64,000 bases of DNA from an uncultured Clostridia bacterium (GTDB taxonomy: Bacteria; Bacillota; Clostridia; Oscillospirales; Acutalibacteraceae), in contig CALWIO010000004.1 in NCBI GenBank assembly GCA_944380765.1, forward strand, positions 34,764 to 98,763. Reading direction: 5' to 3'. The notes under the pieces were generated by a model, which saw only the letters and a list, made by a program, of their open reading frames with translations, did no database searches and had not been told where the DNA came from. This document shows positions 34,320-46,081 of this stretch, in pieces (the first letter of the stretch is position 1; every line of letters starts with the position of its first letter). A program made the position numbers and the translations under genes.

Positions 34320-35498
34320 ATGTCTGTAATAGGAATTGTTTGCGAATTTAATCCCTTTCATAACGGTCATAAATATCTTATTGACAGCGTAAAGCAAAAC
34401 CCCGAAGATACGGTAGTAGCCGTAATGAGCGGAAACTTTGTGCAGAGGTGTTCCCCGGCGGTTTTCACAAAAAAAACAAGAACCCGTGCCGCCCTTTTAA
34501 ACGGCGTTGATATTGTGCTTGAACTGCCTTTTCTGTATGCCTGCGCGACAGCGGAGATATTCGCCGAAAACGCCGTGCGTATTCTAAGCTCTTTCGGGTG
34601 CGATTCAATCGCTTTCGGAACCGAGAGCGCCGGCGCCGGGCAGCTTGAAAACACCGCCCGCGTACTGCTTGATAAGGACTTTGATTTGAAAGTCAAAAAA
34701 TGTCTTGAACAGGGTTGCAGCTATCCGTACGCGCGTCAGAAAGCGCTCGCGGAATATGAGGGAATGTGCGATTTGAGCACGCCTAACAATATATTGGCGG
34801 CGGAGTATGTAAAGGCGGTTATAAAAAACGGCTTTGATATGAAAATAATGCCGGTAAAAAGAGTCGGCGCAGGTTATAACGATAATTTCGCTGTCGACGG
34901 CTTTGCCTCCGCTACCTATATAAGAAATCTCATCGAAAACGGCGAAAACGCTTTTGAGTATTTTCCCGAAAACTGCCGTGATATTTATTCCTCGGCGCAG
35001 GAAAAGGGCGAGATTATCTCATATAAAAAATATGAGCTTGCCGTGCTTGCAATTCTCAGGAGCCGTCTCGGCTCTGGCTTTCAGAATATCGCTTACGCCG
35101 ACGGCGGACTTGAAAACAGGCTCACAGACGCGGTGATAAATGCTCTTTCCCTTGAAGAAATATATGATAGAATGAAAACCAAAAGATACACTCATTCGCG
35201 GGTGAGGCGGGCTGTGCTTTCGGCGGCGGCGGGCGTTACAAAAGAGGATTTACTCATTAAAGCTCCCTATTGCCGTCTGCTCGGGTTCAGAACGGAGCGC
35301 GAAAAAATTATGGGCAGTCTTGCAAGAGCCTCTTTTCTGCCGTTTGTTTCCTCCGCGGCGGATATTTCGGCAACGGACGAAAATGCGCGAAGAGTGTTCG
35401 CTCTTGAAACTGTTTCAGGCAATATTTACAATACCGCTATGCAAAATATTGCAAAATGCAATAACGAAATGACCTATTTCCCTGAAAAAATGAAATAA
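34320..35498 (+). CDS. tmcAL: tRNA(Met) cytidine acetate ligase (YlbM-like)
   Basis: 392 residues. In B. subtilis TmcAL uses acetate and ATP to make N4-acetylcytidine at the wobble base of elongator tRNA-Met. The nucleotidyltransferase signature is at the N-terminus: VCEFNPFHNGHKYLID (HxGH-type), followed by VAVMSGNFVQRCSPAVF, FGTESAGAG and DLSTPNNILAAEYVKA, typical of the family. GAGGAA site before the ATG at 34320. Interestingly it is divergent from acetate kinase, whose substrate it shares. Confidence 0.9.
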   Translation: MSVIGIVCEFNPFHNGHKYLIDSVKQNPEDTVVAVMSGNFVQRCSPAVFTKKTRTRAALLNGVDIVLELPFLYACATAEIFAENAVRILSSFGCDSIAFGTESAGAGQLENTARVLLDKDFDLKVKKCLEQGCSYPYARQKALAEYEGMCDLSTPNNILAAEYVKAVIKNGFDMKIMPVKRVGAGYNDNFAVDGFASATYIRNLIENGENAFEYFPENCRDIYSSAQEKGEIISYKKYELAVLAILRSRLGSGFQNIAYADGGLENRLTDAVINALSLEEIYDRMKTKRYTHSRVRRAVLSAAAGVTKEDLLIKAPYCRLLGFRTEREKIMGSLARASFLPFVSSAADISATDENARRVFALETVSGNIYNTAMQNIAKCNNEMTYFPEKMK

Positions 35499-35523
35499 TT
35501 TGCATTATTTCTTGCAAAATGAC

Positions 35524-35552
35524 TTGATTTTTACCCGCTTTAATTGTATATT
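35524..35552 (+). promoter_or_regulatory. Promoter of the RpiR regulator gene
   Basis: TTGATT (35524-35529) and TATATT (35547-35552), spacer 17. Confidence 0.6.
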
Positions 35553-35583
35553 ATTGTTGGATATTTTACAGCGGAGTGAGTTG

Positions 35584-36468
35584 TTGAAAGTGAAAAACTT
35601 TATTTTTTCAAAAATTGATTTAAACAATAAAAAGCTTTCAAAAGGCCATAAAAAGCTCGTTCAGTATATAACCGAGAATTATGATAAAGCCGCTTTTATG
35701 ACCGCTTCCAAGCTCGGTGAAAAGGTAGGAGTCAGCGAATCCACAGTAGTGCGCTTTGCCACCGAAATGGGCTTTAAGGGTTATCCCGAACTTCAAAAGG
35801 AGCTTCAGCAGCTTATAAAATCAAAGCTGACGGCAGTTCAGCGTATGGAGGTTTCAAGCAGCCTGATAGGCGGCGAGGGCGAAGCGGTAAAAAAGGTGCT
35901 TACGGGCGATATTGAGCTTATCAGGGATACTCTCGAAAGCGTTTCCGAAGAGGAATTTGCGAAAGCGGTTTCAACAATCAACAGCGCTAAAAAAATATAT
36001 ATTCTCGGAGTCAGAAGCTCGGCGGCGCTGGCGAAGTTTTTGTATTTTTATTTTAAACCGGTGTTTGATAATGTAACGGTTGTCGATACTTCCAGCGGCA
36101 GCGAAATGTTTGAGCAGATGTTCAGAATAAGCAAGGACGATGTGTGCATAGCCATCAGCTTTCCCCGTTACTCAAAACAGACCATAAACGCCCTGCGTTT
36201 CAGCAGCGACAGGGGCACTAAGATTATTGCCATAACCGATTCCGAGGAGTCGCCCATAGCGGAGTTTGCCGATATACTTCTTGTGGCAAAAAGCGATATG
36301 GTGTCTGTGGTTGATTCCCTCGTAGCGCCTCTGAGCCTTATTAACGCTTTGATTGTGGCTGTCACATTCAGCCGCCGAGACGAGGTTTACAACAATTTCA
36401 ACGAGCTTGAAAGCATCTGGGATGTCTATCAGGTTTACGATAAGTCCGACGGTGACTCAAATGAATAA
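35584..36468 (+). CDS. MurR/RpiR-family transcriptional regulator
   Basis: 294 residues. N-terminal RpiR helix-turn-helix (about 1-80; ASKLGEKVGVSESTVVRFATEMGFKG with the canonical S-x-x-T-x-x-R-F) and a C-terminal SIS phosphosugar-binding domain (about 110-270; IYILGVRSSAALAKFLYFYF). Such proteins sense sugar phosphates. The start is read as TTG at 35584, 7 bases after GGAG; a TTG at 35581 is possible. The stop overlaps the next gene by 8 bases. The regulated genes are not evident; no sugar operon is adjacent. Confidence 0.85.
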   Translation: MKVKNFIFSKIDLNNKKLSKGHKKLVQYITENYDKAAFMTASKLGEKVGVSESTVVRFATEMGFKGYPELQKELQQLIKSKLTAVQRMEVSSSLIGGEGEAVKKVLTGDIELIRDTLESVSEEEFAKAVSTINSAKKIYILGVRSSAALAKFLYFYFKPVFDNVTVVDTSSGSEMFEQMFRISKDDVCIAISFPRYSKQTINALRFSSDRGTKIIAITDSEESPIAEFADILLVAKSDMVSVVDSLVAPLSLINALIVAVTFSRRDEVYNNFNELESIWDVYQVYDKSDGDSNE

Positions 36469-37699
36469 AATTATTGTTGTCGGCGCGGGCGCCGCGGGTA
36501 CTGTTGCCGCAGGCACAGCCGCTCAGGCGGGCGCGGAAGTCCTGCTTTTGGAGCGCAACGATAAAATCGCGCGCAAGGTGATGATTACCGGAAAAGGCAG
36601 GTGTAATGTCACCAACAGGTCGGGCGGTGTTTCCGAGATGATTTCAAACATACCCGGCAACGGCAGATTTTTATACAGCGCTTTTTCTGAGTTTGACTAT
36701 AATGATACTGTCAGTTTTTTTGAAAATCTCGGCGTTGAGCTGAAAACCGAAAGGGGAAACCGCGTTTTTCCCAAAAGCGATAAGGCGGTTGATATTGTTG
36801 ACGCCTTAAACCGTTTTATAACCGAAAACAAAGTCAGGCGTAAAACCGAAAGAGTAATAAAACTGCTTGTTGAAAACGGCAGGGTAAGGGGCGTTGAAAC
36901 AGAGAGCGGCAAGGAGTATCACGCCGACAGCGTTATTATAGCGACCGGCGGCCTTTCTTATCCAAAAACCGGTTCAACGGGCGACGGCTATAAGCTCGCA
37001 GAGTTTGCGGGACATACTGTTGTCACCCCCAGACCTTCGCTTTCGGCTCTCGTCTGCCGTGAGAATCTGTGCGGCGAGTGTATGGGGCTTTCCCTTAAAA
37101 ATGTAAGTATAAAGGTTTATGATACACAAAAGAAAAAAGAAATTTATACCGATTTCGGCGAAATGCTTTTTACGCATTTCGGAGTATCCGGGCCCGTAAT
37201 TCTCTCCGCCAGCGCGCATCTGCGTGAAATGAGCAGGGCGAGATATGAAATTTACATTGATTTAAAGCCGGCTCTTTCAAGCGAAAAACTTGACGAGAGG
37301 GTGTTAAGAGATTTTTCCGAAAACAGCGGAAAAACTATCGGTAATGTGCTGCCTTTGCTGCTTCCGAAATCTCTTGTACTGCCCGTGCTGCGGCTTACGG
37401 GGATAAAGGCGTCCGAAAAAGTAAGCCAGATAACAAAAGAAATGCGGAAAAACCTTGTCGGCACCGTAAAAGCCTTAAAACTCACCGTGCTTGATTTTAA
37501 CGATATATCCGAAGCAATCGTAACGGCGGGCGGAGTTTCGGTTAAAGAGATTAACCCCAAAACCATGGAAAGCAAGCTGTGCGGAGGACTCTATTTTGCC
37601 GGTGAAGTAATCGACTGCGACGGCTATACGGGCGGCTTTAATTTGCAGATAGCCTTTTCAACCGGGCGCCTTGCCGGAAAAAGCGCGGCGCTGAAATAA
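36461..37699 (+). CDS. HI0933/YhiN-family FAD flavoprotein
   Basis: 412 residues. FAD-binding N-terminus IIVVGAGAAGTVAAGTAAQA, then ITGKGRCNVTNRSG, IIATGGLSYPKTGSTGDGY and the C-terminal EVIDCDGYTGGFNLQIAFST, which are the family signatures. Members are annotated as BaiN-like oxidoreductases, but the physiological substrate is unknown for most. Start at 36461 overlaps the regulator gene by 8 bases, so it is coupled to it; cmk follows after 71 bases containing a small hairpin (GCGGCT-ATG-AGCCGC). Confidence 0.9.
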   Translation: MNKIIVVGAGAAGTVAAGTAAQAGAEVLLLERNDKIARKVMITGKGRCNVTNRSGGVSEMISNIPGNGRFLYSAFSEFDYNDTVSFFENLGVELKTERGNRVFPKSDKAVDIVDALNRFITENKVRRKTERVIKLLVENGRVRGVETESGKEYHADSVIIATGGLSYPKTGSTGDGYKLAEFAGHTVVTPRPSLSALVCRENLCGECMGLSLKNVSIKVYDTQKKKEIYTDFGEMLFTHFGVSGPVILSASAHLREMSRARYEIYIDLKPALSSEKLDERVLRDFSENSGKTIGNVLPLLLPKSLVLPVLRLTGIKASEKVSQITKEMRKNLVGTVKALKLTVLDFNDISEAIVTAGGVSVKEINPKTMESKLCGGLYFAGEVIDCDGYTGGFNLQIAFSTGRLAGKSAALK

Positions 37700-37770
37700 T
37701 TTTGCTTGCGGCTTTAAAATGCGGAAAATTAAGAAAGGACAGCGGCTATGAGCCGCGTTAGGTGAAAATT

Positions 37771-38433
37771 ATGATAAATGTTGCTATTGACGGGCCGGCG
37801 GGAGCCGGAAAAAGTACTGTTGCTAAGGCGGCGGCAAAACAGCTCGGTTATATATATGTCGATACCGGAGCGCTTTACAGAGCCGTAGGGGTTTATGCCC
37901 TTAGAAATAACATTTCCACCACCGACGCCGAAAAAATAGGCGCGGCTCTTGACAGTATCCGGGTGGAGCTTAAATTTATCGGCGGCGTTCAGCATGTCTT
38001 TCTCAACGACGACGATGTTTCAGAGGAGATACGCCTGCCCGAAGCGTCAATGGCTGCTTCAAATGTTTCCGCAATACCGGCGGTCCGCAGTTTCCTGTTC
38101 GACCTTCAACGCTCCATTGCCGCCCAAAATAACTGCATAATGGACGGCAGGGATATAGGGACGGTTGTTCTGCCGGACGCTCAGGTTAAAATCTTTCTTA
38201 CCGCCGACGATGAGGAAAGGGCGATGAGAAGATATAAGGAACTTAAAGAAAAAGGCAGCGAGGTTACTTTTAAGGAAGTGCTTGACGATTTAAGGGAGCG
38301 CGACTACAATGACTCTCACCGTGAAATTGCTCCGCTTAAACCTGCTGAGGATTCTGTGCTTGTAAACACAACGGGAATGACGCTTGAAGAGTCAACCCAA
38401 AAGATTATTGAAGTAATCAAGGAGAAAATATAA
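37771..38433 (+). CDS. cmk: Cytidylate kinase
   Basis: 220 residues. Phosphorylates CMP/dCMP. P-loop INVAIDGPAGAGKSTVAKAA, then YIYVDTGALYRAVGVYAL, the CMP-binding insert region, MDGRDIGTVVLPDAQVKIFL and RYKELKEKG/DLRERDYNDSHREIAPL near the LID. Start at the ATG at 37771 with AGGTG upstream. It heads the cmk-plsC-ispH/rpsA run that is common in Clostridia. Confidence 0.96.
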   Translation: MINVAIDGPAGAGKSTVAKAAAKQLGYIYVDTGALYRAVGVYALRNNISTTDAEKIGAALDSIRVELKFIGGVQHVFLNDDDVSEEIRLPEASMAASNVSAIPAVRSFLFDLQRSIAAQNNCIMDGRDIGTVVLPDAQVKIFLTADDEERAMRRYKELKEKGSEVTFKEVLDDLRERDYNDSHREIAPLKPAEDSVLVNTTGMTLEESTQKIIEVIKEKI

Positions 38434-39080
38434 TGGCGCCCAAAGTGGATTTTGACTACACCAAATTTAAAAATTACAAGATGATGGATTATATAAGACC
38501 TGTCGGCAACCTTTTCTGCAAAACATACTATAAGGTTGAGTTTGAGGGTCTTGAAAATCTTGAACGCAAGGGCGGTTTTATAATAGCGCCCAACCATGTT
38601 ACGGAGTTTGACCCGCTTTTTATCGCCATGGCGTCAAAGCGCAAGTTCCACTACATAGCTAAGTACGAGCTTTTTGAAAATGTGCTGCTCAATAAGGCGA
38701 TAACCCATTTGAACGGCTTTCCGATTGTCAGGGGCAGGGGCGATATGAGAGCAATAAACTACGCCATTGAGCTTATTCGCCGCGGAGAAGTGCTCTGCAT
38801 TTTCCCCGAGGGAACCCGCTCGCCTGACTCAACGCCGCAGAAAGCCAAGTCGGGCATAGGGCTGATGGCGCGGCAGACGGGCGCCGATGTCGTTCCTGTG
38901 GCGATTTATATGGAAAACAAAGATAAAAAAGGCTCAAAGGTTATCGTAAAATTCGGCGAGTGCATAAAGAACGGCGATTTAGGCTTTACCGACGGCGGCA
39001 AGACCAGAGAGAATAAAGCCGCGGCGGCGCTCATAATGAACAGAATAACCGAGCTTTGGGAGGAATGCAGGTGCAGATAA
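38433..39080 (+). CDS. plsC: 1-acyl-sn-glycerol-3-phosphate acyltransferase
   Basis: 215 residues, membrane-associated. Adds the second acyl chain to make phosphatidic acid. The acyltransferase motifs are present: APNHVTEFDPLFIAM (motif NHxxxxD, here N-H-V-T-E-F-D), GFPIVRGRGDMRAIN (motif II), CIFPEGTRSPD (motif III) and DVVPVAIYM (motif IV). The start codon overlaps the cmk stop (TAATG) and its end overlaps the ispH-rpsA gene by 10 bases. Confidence 0.93.
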   Translation: MAPKVDFDYTKFKNYKMMDYIRPVGNLFCKTYYKVEFEGLENLERKGGFIIAPNHVTEFDPLFIAMASKRKFHYIAKYELFENVLLNKAITHLNGFPIVRGRGDMRAINYAIELIRRGEVLCIFPEGTRSPDSTPQKAKSGIGLMARQTGADVVPVAIYMENKDKKGSKVIVKFGECIKNGDLGFTDGGKTRENKAAAALIMNRITELWEECRCR

Positions 39081-41149
39081 CTCTTGCAAAAACGGCAGGC
39101 TTCTGTTTCGGAGTAAACAGAGCGGTAAAAATGATTTATGACCTTGTAAGCGCGGGGGAGTCGGTTTCCACTCTCGGCCCTATAATTCACAATCCGCAGG
39201 TGATTGAGGATTTAAAGGCAAAGGGAGTTAATATTGTCGAAGATGTCAAGGACTGCCCGGGCGGGCGCAGGCTGGTTATCAGAACTCACGGCGTTGAACG
39301 CGGAGTGCTTGATTACTGCGGCGAACACAGGCTCGATTTCATTGACGCCACTTGTCCTTTTGTAAAAAAAATACACAAAATTTTAAACGAAAATTCAAGA
39401 AGCGATTTGCCCGTGCTGATAGCCGGCGACAAAAATCACCCCGAAGTAGTGGGAATTAAAAGCTATTGCCGGGGCGAATGTTATGTGTTCAATTCGGCAG
39501 AGGAGCTTGACTTGATTTTTGAAAACCGCGCTTTTAACGCCGCCGAACCCTTTATAGCGGTGTCGCAGACGACTTTCAGCATAAAAGAATGGAAAAAATG
39601 TGTAAAAAAAATAAAATTACTATATACAAACGCTTTAATTTTTGATACAATATGTAATGCGACCGAAGAAAGACAGGCAGAGGCTCTGTTGTTATCACAA
39701 AAAAACGATATGATGATAATAATAGGCGGCAGGACAAGCTCAAATACCCAGAAGCTGAAAGCTGTGTGCGAGTCCAACTGCCCGACTTTTTTGATTGAAA
39801 CCGCAAAAGAACTTTTGGACATAGACTTCTGCGGCGTAAATTCAATAGGCGTTACTGCCGGTGCTTCAACACCTGACAGTATAATTAAGGAGGTACTAAA
39901 AACCATGTCCGAAATCTTAGAAAATGTAAACCCGACAGACGAAAGCGTCAATGCGGTATCAAGTGAAAAGGAGGAAACCGCAGGCTTTGAGCAGATGCTT
40001 GAGGAGTCGTTGAATAATATGAGCTCCGACCAGAATGTTGTCGGAACCGTAGTGGGATTCACGGCTAACGAAATTCAGATCGAAGTTGCCGGAAGAAAAC
40101 ACGCGGGATATGTTCCCTTTGACGAGTACAGTGATGACCCTGCCGCCGACCCCAAAGCTGAGCTTAAAGTAGGGGACCAGATTAAGCTCCGCATTATGAA
40201 GACCAACGACAGCGAGGGCACAATCAAGCTTTCAAAGCGCCTTTATGACCGCGGCGCTATCTGGGATTCTCTTGAAGCTGACGATACCGTGCGCGAAGGC
40301 GTAGTAACAGGTATTGTGGGCGAGAACAAAGGCGTTTTCGTTCAGAGCGGAGCGGTAAAAGTGTTTATCCCCGCTTCTCTCGCTAAGGAGAGAAGAAGCG
40401 ATTCTCTTGAAGACCTTCTCAAAAAGACCGTTCAGTATAAAATTATTGAGGTCAATAAGCAGAGGAGAAAGATAGTAGGCTCTATCCGTGAGGTAGCCGC
40501 CGCCAAGCGCAGAGAGGTTGAAGAGGCTTTCTGGGCAAATGTCGCCGAGGGCAATGTTTATACAGGTACTGTAAGAAGCCTTACAAATTACGGCGCGTTT
40601 GTAGACCTCGGCGGAGTTGACGGAATGATACATATTTCCGAACTTTCATGGACAAGAATCAAGCACCCCTCAGAGGTTGTAAAGGTAGGCGACACCGTAG
40701 AGGTTTATGTCAAGGAGCTTGACCGCGAAAACAAGAGAATTTCTCTCGGCTACAAAAAGGTTGAGGACAACCCCTGGGAGATTCTCAGACGCGATTATCC
40801 CGTTGACAGCGTAGTTGAGTGCAAGGTTGTAAGCCTTACTTCTTTCGGCGCTTTCGCTCAGATTATCCCCGGCGTTGACGGACTCATTCATATTTCTCAG
40901 ATTTCCTATAAGCATATCGGCACACCCGCAGAGGCTCTTAAAGTAGGCGATGTGGTAAAAGCCAAGATTATGGAAATTGACTTTGATAAGAAGAGAGTAA
41001 GTCTTTCGGTTAAAGCTCTTCTTGACCCGCCCGTAGCTGACGCAGCTGCCGCCGACGCGGTAGTTGAGGAGGCCGAGGAAGCTCCCGCGGCTGAGGAAGC
41101 TCCCGCGGCTGAGGAAGCTCCCGTTGCTGAGGATCCCGTACAGGAGTAA
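39071..41149 (+). CDS. ispH-rpsA: Fused HMBPP reductase (IspH) - ribosomal protein S1
   Basis: 692 residues. The first 275 are IspH, the last enzyme of the MEP isoprenoid route, with cluster cysteines C12 (TLAKTAGFCFGV), C95 (DATCPF) and C195 (FDTICNATEE) and substrate residues in IIHN, RTHG and SQTTFS. The rest holds four S1 RNA-binding repeats, the best being YTGTVRSLTNYGAFVDLGGV and CKVVSLTSFGAFAQIIPGV, then an Ala/Glu/Pro tail. This fusion is known in Clostridia. Start chosen at GTG 39071 (GGAGG at 7 bases), giving the normal IspH N-terminus; the ATG at 39065 is too close to the site. Confidence 0.95.
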   Translation: MQITLAKTAGFCFGVNRAVKMIYDLVSAGESVSTLGPIIHNPQVIEDLKAKGVNIVEDVKDCPGGRRLVIRTHGVERGVLDYCGEHRLDFIDATCPFVKKIHKILNENSRSDLPVLIAGDKNHPEVVGIKSYCRGECYVFNSAEELDLIFENRAFNAAEPFIAVSQTTFSIKEWKKCVKKIKLLYTNALIFDTICNATEERQAEALLLSQKNDMMIIIGGRTSSNTQKLKAVCESNCPTFLIETAKELLDIDFCGVNSIGVTAGASTPDSIIKEVLKTMSEILENVNPTDESVNAVSSEKEETAGFEQMLEESLNNMSSDQNVVGTVVGFTANEIQIEVAGRKHAGYVPFDEYSDDPAADPKAELKVGDQIKLRIMKTNDSEGTIKLSKRLYDRGAIWDSLEADDTVREGVVTGIVGENKGVFVQSGAVKVFIPASLAKERRSDSLEDLLKKTVQYKIIEVNKQRRKIVGSIREVAAAKRREVEEAFWANVAEGNVYTGTVRSLTNYGAFVDLGGVDGMIHISELSWTRIKHPSEVVKVGDTVEVYVKELDRENKRISLGYKKVEDNPWEILRRDYPVDSVVECKVVSLTSFGAFAQIIPGVDGLIHISQISYKHIGTPAEALKVGDVVKAKIMEIDFDKKRVSLSVKALLDPPVADAAAADAVVEEAEEAPAAEEAPAAEEAPVAEDPVQE
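41075..41128 (+). repeat. Three 18-bp direct repeats in the S1 tail
   Basis: Unit GAGGAAGCTCCCGCGGCT occurs at 41075-41092 and 41093-41110, with a third copy differing by two bases at 41111-41128. It encodes E-E-A-P-A-A repeats at the end of the IspH-S1 protein. Confidence 0.9.
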
Positions 41150-41179
41150 TAAACCGGCTTAGGCCGAGGCAGTAAATAT

Positions 41180-41220
41180 ACAGGTCAGACGGTGAAAACG
41201 CATCATCTGACCTGTTTTTT
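41180..41220 (+). terminator. Terminator after ispH-rpsA
   Basis: ACAGGTCAGA (41180-41189) / TCTGACCTGT (41206-41215), followed by TTTTT. Confidence 0.9.
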
Positions 41221-41236
41221 AGTTGAGGTGTTATTT

Positions 41237-42967
41237 ATGAAAAAGGAAAAAGCGGTTCTGCTGGGCGTTGCAGCCGCGGCAGGCGCGGCTTTGGGCGGCG
41301 CAGCGGTGTATTTAAAGAAAAAGAATATATGCCCGCGCTGTGAAATCAAAAAGGCTCTTTCAAAAACAAAAATCCACTACTCAAAAGACAGCCTGTATAA
41401 TAACGGTACCTGCGCTGTTCCCCCTATGGGCTGGTCAAGCTGGAATCTGTTTAAAAACAAAATTGACGAAAATGTCATTCTCGATATTGCCCGTGCCATG
41501 AAAATCAGCGGACTTGCAGATGCGGGCTATGTCTATGTTAATCTTGACGACTGCTGGCAGTCCTCAATGAGAGATGAAAACGGCAGGCTTCAGGGCGACC
41601 TTACCACATTCCCTCACGGCATAAAATGGCTTGTTGACGAGGTAAACGCTATGGGGCTCAAACTCGGCATATATTCCTCAAACGGTACTTTTACCTGCGA
41701 GGATTTGCCGGCTTCGCTTTATCATGAGCGCACGGACGCCGAAACTTTTGCCGAGTGGGGCGTGGAGTATTTTAAATACGATTTCTGCCACAATGTTCCT
41801 CTTCCCTCAAAAGCACCTTTTATCGACAGCATTTTAATAGGCGGAGCAGGGATTTCCCGTGAGGAGGAGTACAGCGCGCAGAACGCCGTTCTGACAGGCG
41901 AGGCTAAGCTTGTAAAGGAAGACGGCGGCAAAAGCTATATCAAGGGACTTTGCAGCGGAATAGGCGCGGCAGAGTTCAAAGGAATAACCGTGCCCGAGGA
42001 CGGCGAATATGTTCTTACCATTGTAATGCGCAAAAGCGACAGTAAGGATAAATTCTGTCAGGTTACCGTCAATAAAACCGACAAATACGGAATTTTAATT
42101 CCCCCGACTAAGGCTTTCTCCCGTGAGGGCAGGCTTCAGCTTGTAGTAAAGCTCAAAAAGGGCGAGAATACCGTTGAACTTACAAATCCTGTAGGCTCGG
42201 CGGCTGACAGCGCGGCAATGCAGTACGAAAAAATGGGAGCCGAGCTGAAAAGAGCCACCGCTCTTTATGCCGAGAAAAATAACTGCGAGGAAAAGCCCAT
42301 TCTCTTCTCAATCTGCGAGTGGGGCAAAAACCGTCCCTGGAAATGGGCTTCAAAAGCGGGAAATATCTGGCGCACAACGCCCGATATTATGCCGCACTGG
42401 GCTTCAATTATCGGTATATACGAAGTCAATGTAAGACTTAATAAATACGCCGGGCCGGGAGCCTTTAACGACCCGGATATGCTCGAAGTCGGCAACGGCG
42501 ACCTTACCGTTCAGGAAAATATGTCCCATTTCTCACTCTGGGCTATGATGGCGGCTCCGCTCATTCTCGGAAACGATATCAGAAGCTTTGTAAAGGAAGA
42601 CGGCACCTGCGATAACGACAATAAAATTCTGAACATTCTTAAAAATGAAGAGATTATCGCCGTTGACCAGGATAAGCTCGGAATACAGTGCGTAAGGATT
42701 AAGTCAAACGGAGTGGCCGATGTGCTTGTTAAGCCCCTCGCGGACGGAAGCGTTGCTCTTTGTTTTCTTAATAAAGGCCCAGTAAAGGTCAATGTCAAAT
42801 GCGCCGTTAAGGACATTTTGAATCTCGCGAGCGTGCGTCTTCCTTCGGCGCAGAGCTATAACTGCCGCGACCTTTGGGAGAAAACCGAGCAGGAAATAAG
42901 CGAAAGCGTTGAGGCGGGCGTGGAGCCGCACGGAGTGCGCGTATTTAAGCTTTCAGCCGTAAAATAA
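41237..42967 (+). CDS. GH27 alpha-galactosidase with inserted binding module
   Basis: 576 residues. An N-terminal hydrophobic helix (about 6-26) followed by KKK suggests a membrane anchor or signal. The GH27 barrel starts at VPPMGWSSWNLF, with VYVNLDDCWQ, KLGIYSSNG and the nucleophile D182 in EYFKYDFCHN. About 160 residues (roughly 184-345) then interrupt the barrel and contain a beta-rich, CBM-like stretch (FKGITVPEDGEYVLTIVMRK, VVKLKKGENTVELTN). The barrel resumes with ILFSICEWGKNRPWKW and the acid/base motif FNDPDMLEVGNG, and ends in a beta domain. Cleaves terminal alpha-galactose. GAGGTG site. Confidence 0.9.
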   Translation: MKKEKAVLLGVAAAAGAALGGAAVYLKKKNICPRCEIKKALSKTKIHYSKDSLYNNGTCAVPPMGWSSWNLFKNKIDENVILDIARAMKISGLADAGYVYVNLDDCWQSSMRDENGRLQGDLTTFPHGIKWLVDEVNAMGLKLGIYSSNGTFTCEDLPASLYHERTDAETFAEWGVEYFKYDFCHNVPLPSKAPFIDSILIGGAGISREEEYSAQNAVLTGEAKLVKEDGGKSYIKGLCSGIGAAEFKGITVPEDGEYVLTIVMRKSDSKDKFCQVTVNKTDKYGILIPPTKAFSREGRLQLVVKLKKGENTVELTNPVGSAADSAAMQYEKMGAELKRATALYAEKNNCEEKPILFSICEWGKNRPWKWASKAGNIWRTTPDIMPHWASIIGIYEVNVRLNKYAGPGAFNDPDMLEVGNGDLTVQENMSHFSLWAMMAAPLILGNDIRSFVKEDGTCDNDNKILNILKNEEIIAVDQDKLGIQCVRIKSNGVADVLVKPLADGSVALCFLNKGPVKVNVKCAVKDILNLASVRLPSAQSYNCRDLWEKTEQEISESVEAGVEPHGVRVFKLSAVK

Positions 42968-43340
42968 CAGGTTTAATTTTTTTGAATATATAAAATACGG
43001 CAAGGGACGCGGCAAACCAGCACAGCGAAAAGGGCAGAGAAATCTGACCTAAAATGTTAAACGGCAGACCGGAATAGTCCCACACTCCCATTGAAAAAAT
43101 AATATTGACTATTATTCCGGCGGTAAATTCCAGAGCGGTAATAACCGTGCTGCCCGCCAGCGCCTTGATATAAAGCGGGGAGGATTCAAAAGTTGTTTCT
43201 ATAAGAAAAAGAGAAACAAGCGCGAATCCTCCCGTAATAATCATTGACCAGTGCGTGTAGCCGCGGTACAGTATTTCAATAAGTCCGTAACCTGTTCCGC
43301 CGAATAAAAAGGCAAAAACAGTCATTTCTTTTTCAGTCAT
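42945..43340 (-). CDS. Small membrane protein, putative ABC-transporter type IV (CmpB-like, PF06541-type)
   Basis: 131 residues with four membrane helices. The segment WDYSGLPFNILGQISLPFSL followed by CWFAASLAVF is the signature of this family of small integral membrane proteins, whose name (putative ABC permease) is not backed by strong functional data. The ATG at 43340 has AGGGTGA upstream. Its 3' end overlaps the end of the convergent alpha-galactosidase gene by 23 bases, leaving no room for a terminator between them. Confidence 0.7.
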   Translation of the reverse strand: MTEKEMTVFAFLFGGTGYGLIEILYRGYTHWSMIITGGFALVSLFLIETTFESSPLYIKALAGSTVITALEFTAGIIVNIIFSMGVWDYSGLPFNILGQISLPFSLCWFAASLAVFYIFKKIKPVILRLKA

Positions 43341-43411
43341 AAAATCACCCTGTAAAATATTGCCCAATTCACAAATGTTTAATACGGCATAAAATAATAA
43401 GGGTGATATTT

Positions 43412-46046
<2,635 letters not shown>

Positions 46047-46075
46047 AAAAAAGGCGGGCTTTCCCGCCTTTTTTA
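46047..46075. terminator. Bidirectional terminator between ligA and the MATE gene
   Basis: AAGGCGGG (46051-46058) / CCCGCCTT (46063-46070), A run before and T run after. Confidence 0.92.
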
Positions 46076-46081
46076 ATATCT

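Noticed and set aside
37730..37765. Leader peptide before cmk
   Set aside because: The ATG inside the small hairpin gives only five codons and has no ribosome binding site.
41075..41128. Direct repeats as a mobile-element trace
   Set aside because: They are in-frame codons of the S1 tail with no terminal repeats or target duplication.
43352..43395. SigE promoter for yunB
   Set aside because: CATAAAAT fits the -10, but the nearest ATATT is 26 bp upstream, too far for a SigE promoter.
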